A DNA stretch of 64,000 nucleotides from Pedobacter psychrodurus (GTDB lineage Bacteria > Bacteroidota > Bacteroidia > Sphingobacteriales > Sphingobacteriaceae): contig NZ_SJSO01000001.1 in the NCBI RefSeq assembly GCF_004331735.1, positions 62,001-126,000 on the forward strand. The letters run 5' to 3'. The position numbers were made by a program, and so were the translations under genes. Numbering within the stretch: position 1 is the first letter of the stretch; every line of letters starts with the position of its first letter. The notes beneath the pieces were generated by a model. That model saw only the letters and a list, made by a program, of their open reading frames with translations. It was not told the DNA's origin and did not search any database. This document shows positions 34,587 to 43,482 of this stretch, piece by piece.

Positions 34587-36230
34587 ATGAAAACATTTAT
34601 AAATCAATTGGAGGTTAAATTCGCCGTTTTATTATTGATGGTTGCAGCATTTTCTTCTTGTAAAAAGGAAGAAAATACCCCAGAACCAGCCCGGATATTT
34701 AAGCCAAGTGATGTAAAAATTAATGCAAGTGAAACTTCTGCGAAATTAACGTGGACAGTTCCTTTAATGTCGACTGGAAAAACCTTTAAATACAGTATTG
34801 ATTTCTCTACTGATTCATTGTTTTCGACTGTAAATTATACCACTACAGCTGATACTGCTGGGGTAACTGTAACTGAAGAAAATTTAGCCGTAAGAACCAA
34901 ATATTACGCAAGGGTTAAAGCCAACGCAACCGAAAGCCAGCCCGAATCGAAATATATCAGAAGCAGTGCTTTTCAGTTAACGGGAATTCAACTGTTTGCG
35001 GCCATCAGAGATAACGAAATTAAAGAAAATAACATCACACTGCGCTATACCCCAACCGTTGGTTTAACATCAATTGTTTTAACCCCTGCAACCGGCACGG
35101 CAACCACTATAACCTTGAGCACTACTGATGCCTCGGCAGGATTAAAAGCTATAGCGGGATTAACCGCGGGAATAAAATACACAGCCGAACTATTTGCAGG
35201 AACGAAAAGTAAAGGGATAACCACTTTTACTACCCTTGCACCAACTACCTATACGGTAAAATTAAATCCGGGCGATGACCTGGCTGCTGCGATTGCCAGT
35301 GCGGCAAATGGTGCTATTATTGGTTTAAATCCAGGCACTTATAACATAACGGCTGTATCAACATTTATTACACAAAAAACCATCACTATAAAATCTACCT
35401 CAGGCAACCCAACCGATACTAAGGTAAATTACAAGGAGATTGATTTAGAAGGCACAGGAGCAGGTGTAACGCTTTCGGGTATTGAGTTTGATGGAACAGC
35501 TGGTGCATCACTTTATTTCATTAATTTTATTGGCTCACCAACTTTGGGTGCAGCAGCAACCTTTACCAATGTGGTGGTAGATAACTGTATTGCACACGGC
35601 TCTACAACGTCGTTTTTAAGAGGCGATAGAGGTACAGCCCCCCGCGATTTTAAAATCACAGGCATTACAGTTAATAATTCGATTGTTTATGACATGGGCT
35701 TAAATGGTTCATCTGCATATTATACTTTTCACCTTAATAAAATGCAGTTCAATACCCTTACCATATCTAAATCTACTTTTTACAATGCAGGCCCTGGTCT
35801 GGTTACAGCGAGCACCACTTATACAGGGGATGTTACTCCAACCGTTGCTGTCACTAATTCTACCTTTAACGGTTTTGGCGGCAATGCCAAGTACGCCCTA
35901 TTAGACGCAAATGCTAACCCGATCAACTTTAGCATTTTAAACAGCATTTTTGCCAATACACCAAAATCTGGAACAGTTAACGCTGCTGCAATTAGAGGTA
36001 CAGGTGCAGGAAGTACATTGAAGATTTCGAACAGTAATTATTTCAATCTATTTACGGCCTTAACAAATGGCACGGCTTTAACTTTTGGACCAGCAACTTT
36101 GGCCAGCAATCAAAGCATAAATACAGGCTGGACAGCCACGACAACTGATTTTACCTTAGCTGTTGGTTCGCCTTTAAGAAGTGCGGGAAGCACAGGTGGA
36201 CCAATCGGCGACCCAAGGTGGACATACTAA
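34587..36230 (+). CDS. Surface lipoprotein with fibronectin-III-like and beta-helix domains (DUF4957/DUF5123-like)
   Basis: A 547-residue lipoprotein (lipobox Cys in AFSSCKKEEN). Residues of about 40-130 resemble a fibronectin type III domain (SAKLTWTVPL, YYARVKANATES). The second half looks like a right-handed parallel beta-helix: AAIASAANGAIIGLNPGTYNI resembles the entrance of pectate-lyase and pectinesterase helices, and short repeated strands with Asn and Ser ladders follow (VVDNCIAHGS, VNNSIVYDM, ISKSTFYNAG, VTNSTFNGFG, ILNSIFANT, ISNSNYFN). No catalytic set is recognisable. As the third gene of the susCD operon it probably binds or presents homogalacturonan at the surface. A terminator follows. 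Confidence 0.75.
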   Translation: MKTFINQLEVKFAVLLLMVAAFSSCKKEENTPEPARIFKPSDVKINASETSAKLTWTVPLMSTGKTFKYSIDFSTDSLFSTVNYTTTADTAGVTVTEENLAVRTKYYARVKANATESQPESKYIRSSAFQLTGIQLFAAIRDNEIKENNITLRYTPTVGLTSIVLTPATGTATTITLSTTDASAGLKAIAGLTAGIKYTAELFAGTKSKGITTFTTLAPTTYTVKLNPGDDLAAAIASAANGAIIGLNPGTYNITAVSTFITQKTITIKSTSGNPTDTKVNYKEIDLEGTGAGVTLSGIEFDGTAGASLYFINFIGSPTLGAAATFTNVVVDNCIAHGSTTSFLRGDRGTAPRDFKITGITVNNSIVYDMGLNGSSAYYTFHLNKMQFNTLTISKSTFYNAGPGLVTASTTYTGDVTPTVAVTNSTFNGFGGNAKYALLDANANPINFSILNSIFANTPKSGTVNAAAIRGTGAGSTLKISNSNYFNLFTALTNGTALTFGPATLASNQSINTGWTATTTDFTLAVGSPLRSAGSTGGPIGDPRWTY

Positions 36231-36241
36231 CAAAAATTATA

Positions 36242-36267
36242 GGGCAGGTTTTAATCTGCCCTTTTTT
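36242..36267 (+). terminator. Rho-independent terminator of the susCD operon
   Basis: GGGCAG pairs with CTGCCC around an eight-base loop and six T residues follow, 11 bases after the stop codon. Confidence 0.9.
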
Positions 36268-36293
36268 AATGAACTTTATACAGCACTTTGATT

Positions 36294-36359
36294 TGTCACG
36301 TTGAGCCTGTCGAAACGCTTTCCAATCAAAGTAAGTCCTTCGACAAGCTCAGGATGACA
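36294..36359. repeat. Inverted repeat of the GAGCCTGTCGAA type
   Basis: The outer arms TGTCACGTTGAGCCTGTCGA and TTCGACAAGCTCAGGATGAC are near-complementary over about 20 bases. This is a kind of interspersed repeat familiar from Bacteroidota intergenic regions. It lies between the susCD operon terminator and the first CE8 gene. Confidence 0.75.
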
Positions 36360-36421
36360 AACTTATTGCTATTCTACTTCTTCTTTTTATGAGATTTAGC
36401 GACAAATTTTAACGAACAAAT

Positions 36422-37444
36422 ATGACAAGAATATCCTATTTTAAGTTTATCTCGATACTCATCTTAAATGCCTTTTCCTTTCTTTATCTCTATGCCCAAG
36501 AACCCAAATATCCTTCAACGATAACTGTTGCCCAAGATGGTAGCGGAAATTACAAAACCATCCAGGAAGCTGTAAATTCGGTAAGAGATTTAGGCGAAAA
36601 AGAAGTTAAAATTCACGTTAAAAATGGCACCTATAAGGAAAAACTGATTATTCCCTCATGGAAGATTAAGATTTCGATTATTGGAGAAGATGCCGAAAAA
36701 ACCATTATTACTTGTGGAGATTATTCAGGGAAACCAAACCCGATGAGTAATGATGCTTTTGGCAATCCCAATTTCAGTACCTATACCTCATTCACGGTGC
36801 TGGTTAAAGGCAATGATATCCATCTCGAAAATTTAACCATCATTAATTCATCGGGCCGGGTTGGGCAAGCTGTTGCCTTACATATAGAAGGCGATCGCTT
36901 TATAGCAAAAAACTGTAAGTTTCTGGGCAATCAGGATACGCTTTATGCTGCGATAGAAAATAGCCGTCAATACTTTCAGGACTGTTATATAGAAGGCACA
37001 ACCGATTTTATTTTCGGCAAGGCTACAGTAGTGTTTCAAAATTGTACCATCAAAAGTTTAAGCGATTCTTACGTTACCGCAGCCTCTACTTCAGCACAGC
37101 AAAAATTTGGATTTGTTTTTATAAATTGTAAACTTATTGCAGATCCAGCTGTCGCGAAAGCTTATCTCGGCAGACCATGGAGGCCTTATGCAAAAACGGT
37201 ATTCATTACCTGCGATCTGGGGAAACACATTTTGCCCGAAGGTTGGAATCCATGGAAAGGCGATCTCATGTTCCCAAATAAGGAATTGACCGTTTTTTAT
37301 GCAGAATATAAAAATAAGGGCGATGGTGCCTCGCCTAAAACAAGGTTGCCCTGGGCAAAACAATTAACAGATAAAGAGGCAAAAAACTATACTTTAAAAA
37401 ATATACTTGGCGGAGTGGATCAATGGAATCCGCTACATTTATAG
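36422..37444 (+). CDS. Pectinesterase (CE8), exported
   Basis: A 340-residue exported enzyme (signal peptide ending FLYLYAQ) that removes methyl groups from homogalacturonan, which opens it to lyases and polygalacturonases. It is a right-handed parallel beta-helix. Family motifs are GSGNYKTIQEAVNSV, the GRVGQAVAL strand, NQDTLYA with the oxyanion Gln and first catalytic Asp, DFIFGKA with the second catalytic Asp, and YLGRPWRPYAKT with the substrate-binding Arg and Trp. All the catalytic residues are present. A second CE8 is at 53255-54211. The CE12 gene follows 13 bases later. Confidence 0.93.
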   Translation: MTRISYFKFISILILNAFSFLYLYAQEPKYPSTITVAQDGSGNYKTIQEAVNSVRDLGEKEVKIHVKNGTYKEKLIIPSWKIKISIIGEDAEKTIITCGDYSGKPNPMSNDAFGNPNFSTYTSFTVLVKGNDIHLENLTIINSSGRVGQAVALHIEGDRFIAKNCKFLGNQDTLYAAIENSRQYFQDCYIEGTTDFIFGKATVVFQNCTIKSLSDSYVTAASTSAQQKFGFVFINCKLIADPAVAKAYLGRPWRPYAKTVFITCDLGKHILPEGWNPWKGDLMFPNKELTVFYAEYKNKGDGASPKTRLPWAKQLTDKEAKNYTLKNILGGVDQWNPLHL

Positions 37445-37457
37445 ATCAATAGCAAAT

Positions 37458-38198
37458 ATGAAAACGAATTTCTTTAAAATTTTAGCTGCTGGAACTTTAG
37501 CTGTTTTACTGTCTTTTACCTTCATCCAAAAGAAAACTAAACTATATATCATTGGCGATTCTACTGCCGCCAACAAAGAAGAAAAGGCTTTTCCGGAAAC
37601 GGGCTGGGGAATGGCACTACAGGCTTATTTTAAAACGGATGTTATGGTTGATAACCGGGCCTTAAATGGCAAGAGTACAAAATCGTTCAGGGCCGAAAAA
37701 CGTTGGGACCCGATATTGGCTCAGTTAAACCCTGGCGATTATGTTTTTATCGAATTTGGGCACAACGACGAGAAAGTTGATAAACCAACTGTTGGTGTAT
37801 CGTTAGCCGATTTCAAAATCAATCTGGTTAATTATGTAAAAGAAACCAGAAACAAAAAAGCCTTTCCTGTTTTACTTACACCAATTTCGCGCAGAAGCTT
37901 TAAAAATGGGGTATTAATGGATACGCATGGCGATTATCCTCGAATTACCCGCCAGGTAGCTGATTCTTTAGGTGTTCCTTTGATTGATATGCTGGTGAAA
38001 ACGGAAAGTTTATTAAACCGACTAGGTGAAGAATCATCCATCAAATTATTCAACCATGTTGATTCGGGAAATGTGAATTATCCAAATGGGAAGAAAGACA
38101 ATACGCATTTAAGCCCAGAAGGAGCTAAACAGATTGCAGGTTTGGTGATAAAAGGCATTAAGGAGTTAAAACTGAGTTTGGTGAAAGGTTTGAAGTAA
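37458..38198 (+). CDS. Rhamnogalacturonan acetylesterase (CE12, SGNH hydrolase), exported
   Basis: A 246-residue SGNH-fold esterase that removes acetyl groups from rhamnogalacturonan. From the chosen start there is a signal region MKTNFFKILAAGTLAVLLS. Block I is YIIGDSTAANKE with the catalytic Ser, block III is IEFGHNDEK with the Asn, and block V is DNTHLSPEGAK with the Asp and His pair. An in-frame start further upstream would overlap the pectinesterase gene and spoil the signal peptide, so 37458 is preferred. A close relative lies at 56216-57007. Confidence 0.9.
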   Translation: MKTNFFKILAAGTLAVLLSFTFIQKKTKLYIIGDSTAANKEEKAFPETGWGMALQAYFKTDVMVDNRALNGKSTKSFRAEKRWDPILAQLNPGDYVFIEFGHNDEKVDKPTVGVSLADFKINLVNYVKETRNKKAFPVLLTPISRRSFKNGVLMDTHGDYPRITRQVADSLGVPLIDMLVKTESLLNRLGEESSIKLFNHVDSGNVNYPNGKKDNTHLSPEGAKQIAGLVIKGIKELKLSLVKGLK

Positions 38199-38213
38199 AA
38201 GCCCAAAATCATG

Positions 38214-38283
38214 CGTCATTCCCAACTTGATTGGGAATCATAATGCATAGCCCGTTAAGATTCCCGCCTGCGCGAGAATGACG
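38214..38283. repeat. 70-bp double-hairpin repeat, copy 2
   Basis: It has the same architecture as 14985-15054: CGTCATTCCC at the left, GAGAATGACG at the right, and inner hairpins TTCCCAACTT/ATTGGGAA and TTCCCGCC/CGCGAGAA. It is followed at about 38342-38376 by a TTTCTCGACTGCG...CGAAATGACG word also present near 4684-4715. Confidence 0.8.
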
Positions 38284-38395
38284 ACTGACCTTTATTATTA
38301 TCCTCTTGACCTATAGTGGAAAGGAGATCTGCTAGATATAGATTTCTCGACTGCGTTGCACTCCGCTCGAAATGACGACCCGTATACAAAACAAA

Positions 38396-38443
38396 AAGCC
38401 GCAAATTCAGAGATTTCAATCTGCGAATCTGCGGCTTGGTTTT
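38396..38443. terminator. Terminator between convergent CE12 and GapN-like genes
   Basis: AAGCCGCA (38396-38403) pairs with TGCGGCTT (38430-38437), and T-rich tails flank both sides, so it can serve both genes. Confidence 0.7.
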
Positions 38444-38453
38444 TATAATCTAA

Positions 38454-40079
38454 TTAAAAAATATACTTTGTACTTAAAAAGTTCGAATCATCGCCTTTAA
38501 CAATTTCGTTCAATAACCTTTTGTTATCGTCTGTAAATTTGGTTGCTACCAAAGAACGGATCGAGAACGAGCGCAATGCATCCACTACAGAAAGTGTGCC
38601 TTCCGCACTGTCTTTACGGCCTGTAAAAGGGAAAGCATCTGGTCCACGTTGGCATTGGCAGTTGATATTTACACGGCTCACCTGGTTAACCAAAGGATCG
38701 ATCAATGAAGAAATTACTGCTGCATTATTACTAAAAATACTCACCTGTTGGCCATGTGGCGAACCGATTAAATACTCGATTGGCTCTTCCAGATCATCAA
38801 ATGGAACAACTGGAACAATTGGACCAAACTGCTCTTCGCGGTATAGTTTCATATTGCTGTTTACCGGATACATAATGGCTGGATAAACAAAAGTTTCTAA
38901 GGTTTGTCCACCATTTTTATTGATCACTTTAGCGCCGTGCGAAACTGCATCATCAATACATTCCTTTAAGTATTCGGGTTTGTTCAGTTCAGGCAGCGGT
39001 GTAAGGTTTACGCCTTTCTCCCAAGGCATGCCAAACTTCAGTTTCTCAACTTCGGCAGATAAACGTTTTAAAAACTCTTGCGCTAAACTGCGGTGAACAT
39101 AAACGATTTTAATGGCTGTACAACGTTGTCCGTTAAAGGAAAGCGAGCCCAGAACAGTTTCTGAAACTGCCAAATCCAGATTGGCATCTTTAGTAATGAT
39201 TGCCGCATTTTTAGCATCCAAACCTAAAATTGCCCTTAAACGATTTACTTTAGGGTGTAGCTTTTTCAGTTCGTTGGCTACTTTACTCGATCCGATTAAA
39301 GTAAGTACATTAATTTTTCCCGATTTCATTAAGCCTGGAACGATGGTATTGCCACGGCCATAAATGGTATTTACAACACCTTTAGGGAAACTAGAACGGA
39401 AAGCCTCTAATAAAGGATAGTGCAATAAAGTACCGTGTTTAGGTGGTTTGAATAAAAGCGTATTGCCCATAATCAGGGCTGGGATAAGCGTCGTAAAAGT
39501 CTCGTTTAAAGGGTAATTGAACGGGCCCATACAAAGTACCACACCTAGTGGAGAACGGCGCACCTGAGCCACAATACCCTGCTCAATTTCGAAACGTGAT
39601 GACTGTCTGTCAATATCTTTCAGTGCATCGATAGTTGCATAAATGTATTCAACCGTACGGTCGAATTCTTTAACCGAATCGGCATACGATTTACCAATCT
39701 CCCACATAATTAATTTCGCAACAATTTCCTTTTGCTCAATCATTTTACGGGTGAAGTTTTCTACACAGCTAATCCGATCGGCAACGCTCATAGTTGGCCA
39801 TTGCCCGCGACCATTATCATAAGCGGCTACGGCTGCATCTAAAGCTTCTGTCGACTCTTTTTCCGTGCAAACAGGGAAACTACCGATGCGCTTTCGTTTT
39901 AAGCCTTCAGGGGTTTTTACGCATACCGGAGAAAACACTTCATTAAATGGTCCATTCCATGGTTTCATTTCTCCATTAGAAAGAAACTCCTTTTGATTGA
40001 TTTCTTCCCTGAGCCTAAATTCATCTGGAATCTGGCTCTCTTCAACGAAAATACTTTCGAGGTTTAGCGATGTACTCAA
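38454..40079 (-). CDS. gapN: Aldehyde dehydrogenase of the non-phosphorylating, NADP-dependent glyceraldehyde-3-phosphate type (GapN-like)
   Basis: A 541-residue cytoplasmic aldehyde dehydrogenase. GapN oxidises glyceraldehyde 3-phosphate directly to 3-phosphoglycerate, making NADPH and bypassing one ATP-forming step. The catalytic Cys is at about 320 in FNGQRCTAIK, the family-typical stretch GPFNYPLNETFTTLIPAL is at 185-202, and the cofactor Lys lies in FKPPKHG. At the place where most aldehyde dehydrogenases have ELGGK with the general-base Glu, this protein reads GLDAK (about 286-290). The position as last gene after KdgA, whose product is glyceraldehyde 3-phosphate, supports the GapN assignment. 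Biochemical identity is inferred. Confidence 0.78.
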   Translation of the reverse strand: MSTSLNLESIFVEESQIPDEFRLREEINQKEFLSNGEMKPWNGPFNEVFSPVCVKTPEGLKRKRIGSFPVCTEKESTEALDAAVAAYDNGRGQWPTMSVADRISCVENFTRKMIEQKEIVAKLIMWEIGKSYADSVKEFDRTVEYIYATIDALKDIDRQSSRFEIEQGIVAQVRRSPLGVVLCMGPFNYPLNETFTTLIPALIMGNTLLFKPPKHGTLLHYPLLEAFRSSFPKGVVNTIYGRGNTIVPGLMKSGKINVLTLIGSSKVANELKKLHPKVNRLRAILGLDAKNAAIITKDANLDLAVSETVLGSLSFNGQRCTAIKIVYVHRSLAQEFLKRLSAEVEKLKFGMPWEKGVNLTPLPELNKPEYLKECIDDAVSHGAKVINKNGGQTLETFVYPAIMYPVNSNMKLYREEQFGPIVPVVPFDDLEEPIEYLIGSPHGQQVSIFSNNAAVISSLIDPLVNQVSRVNINCQCQRGPDAFPFTGRKDSAEGTLSVVDALRSFSIRSLVATKFTDDNKRLLNEIVKGDDSNFLSTKYIF

Positions 40080-40196
40080 TTTGGGTTGTTTGTTAGGGTT
40101 AAATTAATGTTAAGTCTATAGTTTAAGTATAGATTTATTGTTGTAAAAAGGCCAAGGATCAGGATTGCTTTTGCACCTTTAACCTCAGCCTCTAAA

Positions 40197-41636
40197 TTAT
40201 TTTAGTTCGATAACTTTATATTTTGGCACCAAGGTTTTCATTACAGTCCAGCCGATGAGGTAACATACTGCACAGATCGAGAAAATGATAAAATAACCTG
40301 CTTCTTCGCCCTTAAAACCCATAAAAACAATCTCGTTTTTGCCAGTGTAATCAAACAATAAGCCAGAGCCTTTATTGATAATGAAAGCGCCGATACCACC
40401 TGCCATACCACCAATACCGGTAATGGTTGCGATGGCCTTTTTAGGGAACATATCGCCAACGGTAGAAAATATATTTGCTGACCATGCCTGGTGAGCCGCG
40501 CCCGCAATACCGATAATGATTACTGGAATCCAGTAGGTAATGTGCCCCAGAGGCTGTGCAGCTAAGGCTAATAGCGGAAAAAATGCAAAGATCAGCATCG
40601 CTCTCATTCTACCTTCATACGGGTTCATGCCTTTTTTTTCAACGAAATAGGTTGGCAACCATCCACCAATAATAGATAGTAAGGTAATCATGTAAAGCAC
40701 AAATAAGGGAAGGGCACTTTGCGTAGAATCCATTCCATAAACCGATTTTAAATAGGCAGGGGTCCAGAATAAAAAGAACCACCACACACCATCAGTCATA
40801 AATTTACCAAAAGCAAAAGCCCAGGTTTGTTTATATTTAAAACAGTCGATAAACGAAACTTTTTCTTTGGTCTCTTCTACATAATCAGCCAATTTACGAT
40901 CGTTGATCACATCCTGCTGAATATAAGCCAATTCCTCAGGGCTAACTCTTTTATGCAACTCTGGTTTGTTATACACAAACACCCATAATCCCATCCATAC
41001 AAAACCCAGTGCGCCGATGATAATGAAAGCCATTTCCCATCCATAAGCTTTTGCAATAAAAGGAATGGTAATGGGTGCAGCTAGTGCGCCAACAGTGGCT
41101 CCTGCATTGAAAATACTGGTTGCAAATGCCCTGTCTTTTTTAGGGAAGTATTCGGCAGTAGCTTTAATCGCAGCCGGAAAATTTCCTGCCTCACCAACAG
41201 CCAATACAAAACGGGCAAAAATAAATAAGGTAACACTTACTGAAACTACAAGTCCCGTGTCGTTAACGCGGGCAATTACTTCTTTGGCACCCTCAAATCC
41301 TACAAACCAGTTTCCATTGATGATCCCTGCAGTTGCAATACCGCAAAAAGCATGTAAACAGGCCCCAACAGACCAAACACCTATCGCCCATAAAAAGCCT
41401 TTTTTGGTGTCGAGTTTATCAACCAAACGACCAGCAAAAAGCATAGAGATTGCATAGAAAATAGAGAACAGGGCCGTAATATTTCCATAATCGTTATTAT
41501 CCCAATGAAATTCTGGTTTAATAAAATCTGTCCAGGTTAAAGAAAGTACCTGTCTATCTAAATAATTTATGGTCGTAGCTAGAAATAACAGCAAACATAT
41601 GGTCCATCTGTATTTGCTTGTTTTGGGTTGGTTCAT
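40197..41636 (-). CDS. exuT: MFS hexuronate transporter (ExuT-like)
   Basis: An inner-membrane major facilitator of the anion:cation symporter group, 479 residues with about 12 helices. The opening RWTICLLLFLATTINYLDRQVLSL is the hallmark of hexuronate and glucarate carriers, and AVGEAGNFPAAIKATAEYFPKKDRAFATSIFNAG carries the family signature with a conserved Arg. It probably brings galacturonate or glucuronate into the cytoplasm after periplasmic depolymerisation. It lies 21 bases after kdgA, in one unit with kdgK and kdgA. Confidence 0.9.
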   Translation of the reverse strand: MNQPKTSKYRWTICLLLFLATTINYLDRQVLSLTWTDFIKPEFHWDNNDYGNITALFSIFYAISMLFAGRLVDKLDTKKGFLWAIGVWSVGACLHAFCGIATAGIINGNWFVGFEGAKEVIARVNDTGLVVSVSVTLFIFARFVLAVGEAGNFPAAIKATAEYFPKKDRAFATSIFNAGATVGALAAPITIPFIAKAYGWEMAFIIIGALGFVWMGLWVFVYNKPELHKRVSPEELAYIQQDVINDRKLADYVEETKEKVSFIDCFKYKQTWAFAFGKFMTDGVWWFFLFWTPAYLKSVYGMDSTQSALPLFVLYMITLLSIIGGWLPTYFVEKKGMNPYEGRMRAMLIFAFFPLLALAAQPLGHITYWIPVIIIGIAGAAHQAWSANIFSTVGDMFPKKAIATITGIGGMAGGIGAFIINKGSGLLFDYTGKNEIVFMGFKGEEAGYFIIFSICAVCYLIGWTVMKTLVPKYKVIELK

Positions 41637-41657
41637 TTGGTTAGGGGTGTTAAATTT

Positions 41658-42320
41658 TTATTTGCTCTGCTGAATGAGGTCAAGCGCTAATTTTGTATTG
41701 TCGAACAACTCTTCGTAAAGACCTTTGCTCATCACATCTTTACTGATTAATTTGCTGCCCATACCTACGGCACAAACGCCAGATTTAAACCATGTTTTTA
41801 GGTTATCTGCATTAATTTCTACACCACCAGTTGGCATAAACAGCTGTCCGGCGAAAAGATCTTTAATCGATGAAATAAATTCAGGACCTAAAATATTGGC
41901 AGGGAAAATTTTGATCAACATGGCTTTGTGTTCTTGTGCAACGCTGATTTCAGTCGGTGTCATACAGCCGGGGATCCAAAGCATACCGATTTTGTTGGCA
42001 ATTTCGGCAACTGCTGGGTTTACGATCGGTGCCACAATAAAATCTGTTCCGGCCTCGATAAAAGCATTTGCATCTGCAGGGGTTTTAATCGTTCCAATAC
42101 CTAAATAAAGGTCAGGCATTTCTGCATCGCGGATTTCCTTTAACTTTTTAAAGTTGGGCAGGGCCGATTTACCACGGTTGGTATATTCGAAAACACGAAC
42201 GCCAGCTTTATACAAGGTGCGTAATATTTCTACACTACCCGATTCGCTATCCTGGTAAAAAAGGGGTAACATGCCTTGCTCTAAAATGGCATCTAAAATT
42301 TTGTGCTTGTTGCTAATCAT
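41658..42320 (-). CDS. kdgA: 2-dehydro-3-deoxy-phosphogluconate aldolase (KDPG aldolase)
   Basis: A 220-residue cytoplasmic class I aldolase that cleaves KDPG to pyruvate and glyceraldehyde 3-phosphate. The Schiff-base Lys is in MLIKIFPANILGPEF, matching the KFFPA segment of E. coli Eda. VFEYTNRG holds the Glu of the active site, GIGTIKTPADANAFIEAGTDFIVAP the central strands, and MPTGGVEI the phosphate-binding loop. The start overlaps the end of kdgK by eight bases, so the two are translationally coupled. Confidence 0.94.
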   Translation of the reverse strand: MISNKHKILDAILEQGMLPLFYQDSESGSVEILRTLYKAGVRVFEYTNRGKSALPNFKKLKEIRDAEMPDLYLGIGTIKTPADANAFIEAGTDFIVAPIVNPAVAEIANKIGMLWIPGCMTPTEISVAQEHKAMLIKIFPANILGPEFISSIKDLFAGQLFMPTGGVEINADNLKTWFKSGVCAVGMGSKLISKDVMSKGLYEELFDNTKLALDLIQQSK

Positions 42321-43368
42321 TGCGTATTATTCTTTTTTCTATATCGGCTACCGTACTGGTTGTAGCATCACTTGGAATGTATAATTTATCGTATGCTGCT
42401 GCGGTGGCAAAGTTTAAGGTTTCTTTCGCCGAAAATTGGTTGTAAAAGCCATAAATCAGACCAGCCATAAAACAATCGCCACTACCCACTTTATCTAAAA
42501 TTTCTTCAGAAACATATTCTTCAGAAACTGTTAATTCATCAGCAGTATAAATTGCCGTATAATACCTGATGCCTTTGCCATGATCGAACCTGAAGGTATT
42601 GGCAACTGCCTTGCAAACCGGAAACAAACTTAATATTTCCTTAGAAGTATCGGTTGCCTGTTGCAGTAACGTTTCCTTTGCATAACCCTCGGTTGGTGTT
42701 AAATCTTCGTGAAGTGCAGTACCCAACATTTTATTGGCCGCCCAAACATTGCCCATAATCAGCGTGCAATATTGAGCCAGTTCAGGCAAAACATCAATAG
42801 GATCTTTGCCATATTTCCAAAGCTTAGCCCTATAGTTTAGATCTAAAGAGATGGTAATATTTTTTGCACTCGCCACTTTTAAAGCTTCCAGGCAAACATC
42901 GGCAATAGACTGATTGATTGCCGGGCATATGGCACTAAAATGAAACCAGCTCACACCTTCAAAAACCTCATCCCAGTTAATCTGTCCAACCTTTAAATCG
43001 GCATAGGCCGAATTTGCACGATCGTAAATCACTCCCGCATTTTTAAGGTCTTTTCCTTTCGGAAGGTAGTATAAACCCAAACGCTCGCCATGATAAACCA
43101 TTGGCGTAGTATCAATATTCCGTGCATCAAGATAATCTACAATTTCACGTGTTACCGAATTATCAGGCACAGCCGATAAGTAAGTTGATGGTACATTCCA
43201 AAGTGCCAGCGCGGTTGCTACATTCAGCTCGGCACCACCAACATAAAATGGTAGTTTATTTTCTTTTAACCACTGGCCATCCATATCAGGACAGATGCGT
43301 AAAAGTATTTCACCAAAGCTTAAAACTTTTTCTCCTTTTTTTGATGAAGCGAATATTTGGGTGCTCAT
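42313..43368 (-). CDS. kdgK: 2-dehydro-3-deoxygluconokinase (KDG kinase)
   Basis: A 351-residue cytoplasmic PfkB-family kinase that phosphorylates 2-keto-3-deoxygluconate to KDPG. PfkB features are VLSFGEILLRICPDMDGQW near residue 14, YVGGAELNVATALALWNVPS around 42, and the catalytic signature DKVGSGDCFMAGLIYGF around 292 with the base Asp. It overlaps kdgA by eight bases. Weak operator-like half-sites lie upstream at 43402-43439. The context of uxaC, uxaB and uxaA supports KDG as substrate. Confidence 0.93.
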   Translation of the reverse strand: MSTQIFASSKKGEKVLSFGEILLRICPDMDGQWLKENKLPFYVGGAELNVATALALWNVPSTYLSAVPDNSVTREIVDYLDARNIDTTPMVYHGERLGLYYLPKGKDLKNAGVIYDRANSAYADLKVGQINWDEVFEGVSWFHFSAICPAINQSIADVCLEALKVASAKNITISLDLNYRAKLWKYGKDPIDVLPELAQYCTLIMGNVWAANKMLGTALHEDLTPTEGYAKETLLQQATDTSKEILSLFPVCKAVANTFRFDHGKGIRYYTAIYTADELTVSEEYVSEEILDKVGSGDCFMAGLIYGFYNQFSAKETLNFATAAAYDKLYIPSDATTSTVADIEKRIIRND

Positions 43369-43482
43369 TTTTGTATCTAATCGGCGTATTTCATGCTGTT
43401 TTCTGCAACGGTATGAAAATGGAAGGAAAACGATTGAAATGATTTGTTTCCAACGAAATACCTTCCTAAAGCCTGATTTTGG

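Noticed and set aside
37407..37457. Upstream in-frame start for the first CE12 gene
   Set aside because: It would overlap the pectinesterase gene and put 17 residues before the signal peptide; the ATG at 37458 is the sensible start.
38454..40079. Succinate-semialdehyde or alpha-ketoglutarate-semialdehyde dehydrogenase
   Set aside because: The oxidative uronate route would need uronate dehydrogenase and lactonase genes; instead the isomerase route is complete here, and the sequence pattern around NYPLNETF fits the GapN type better.
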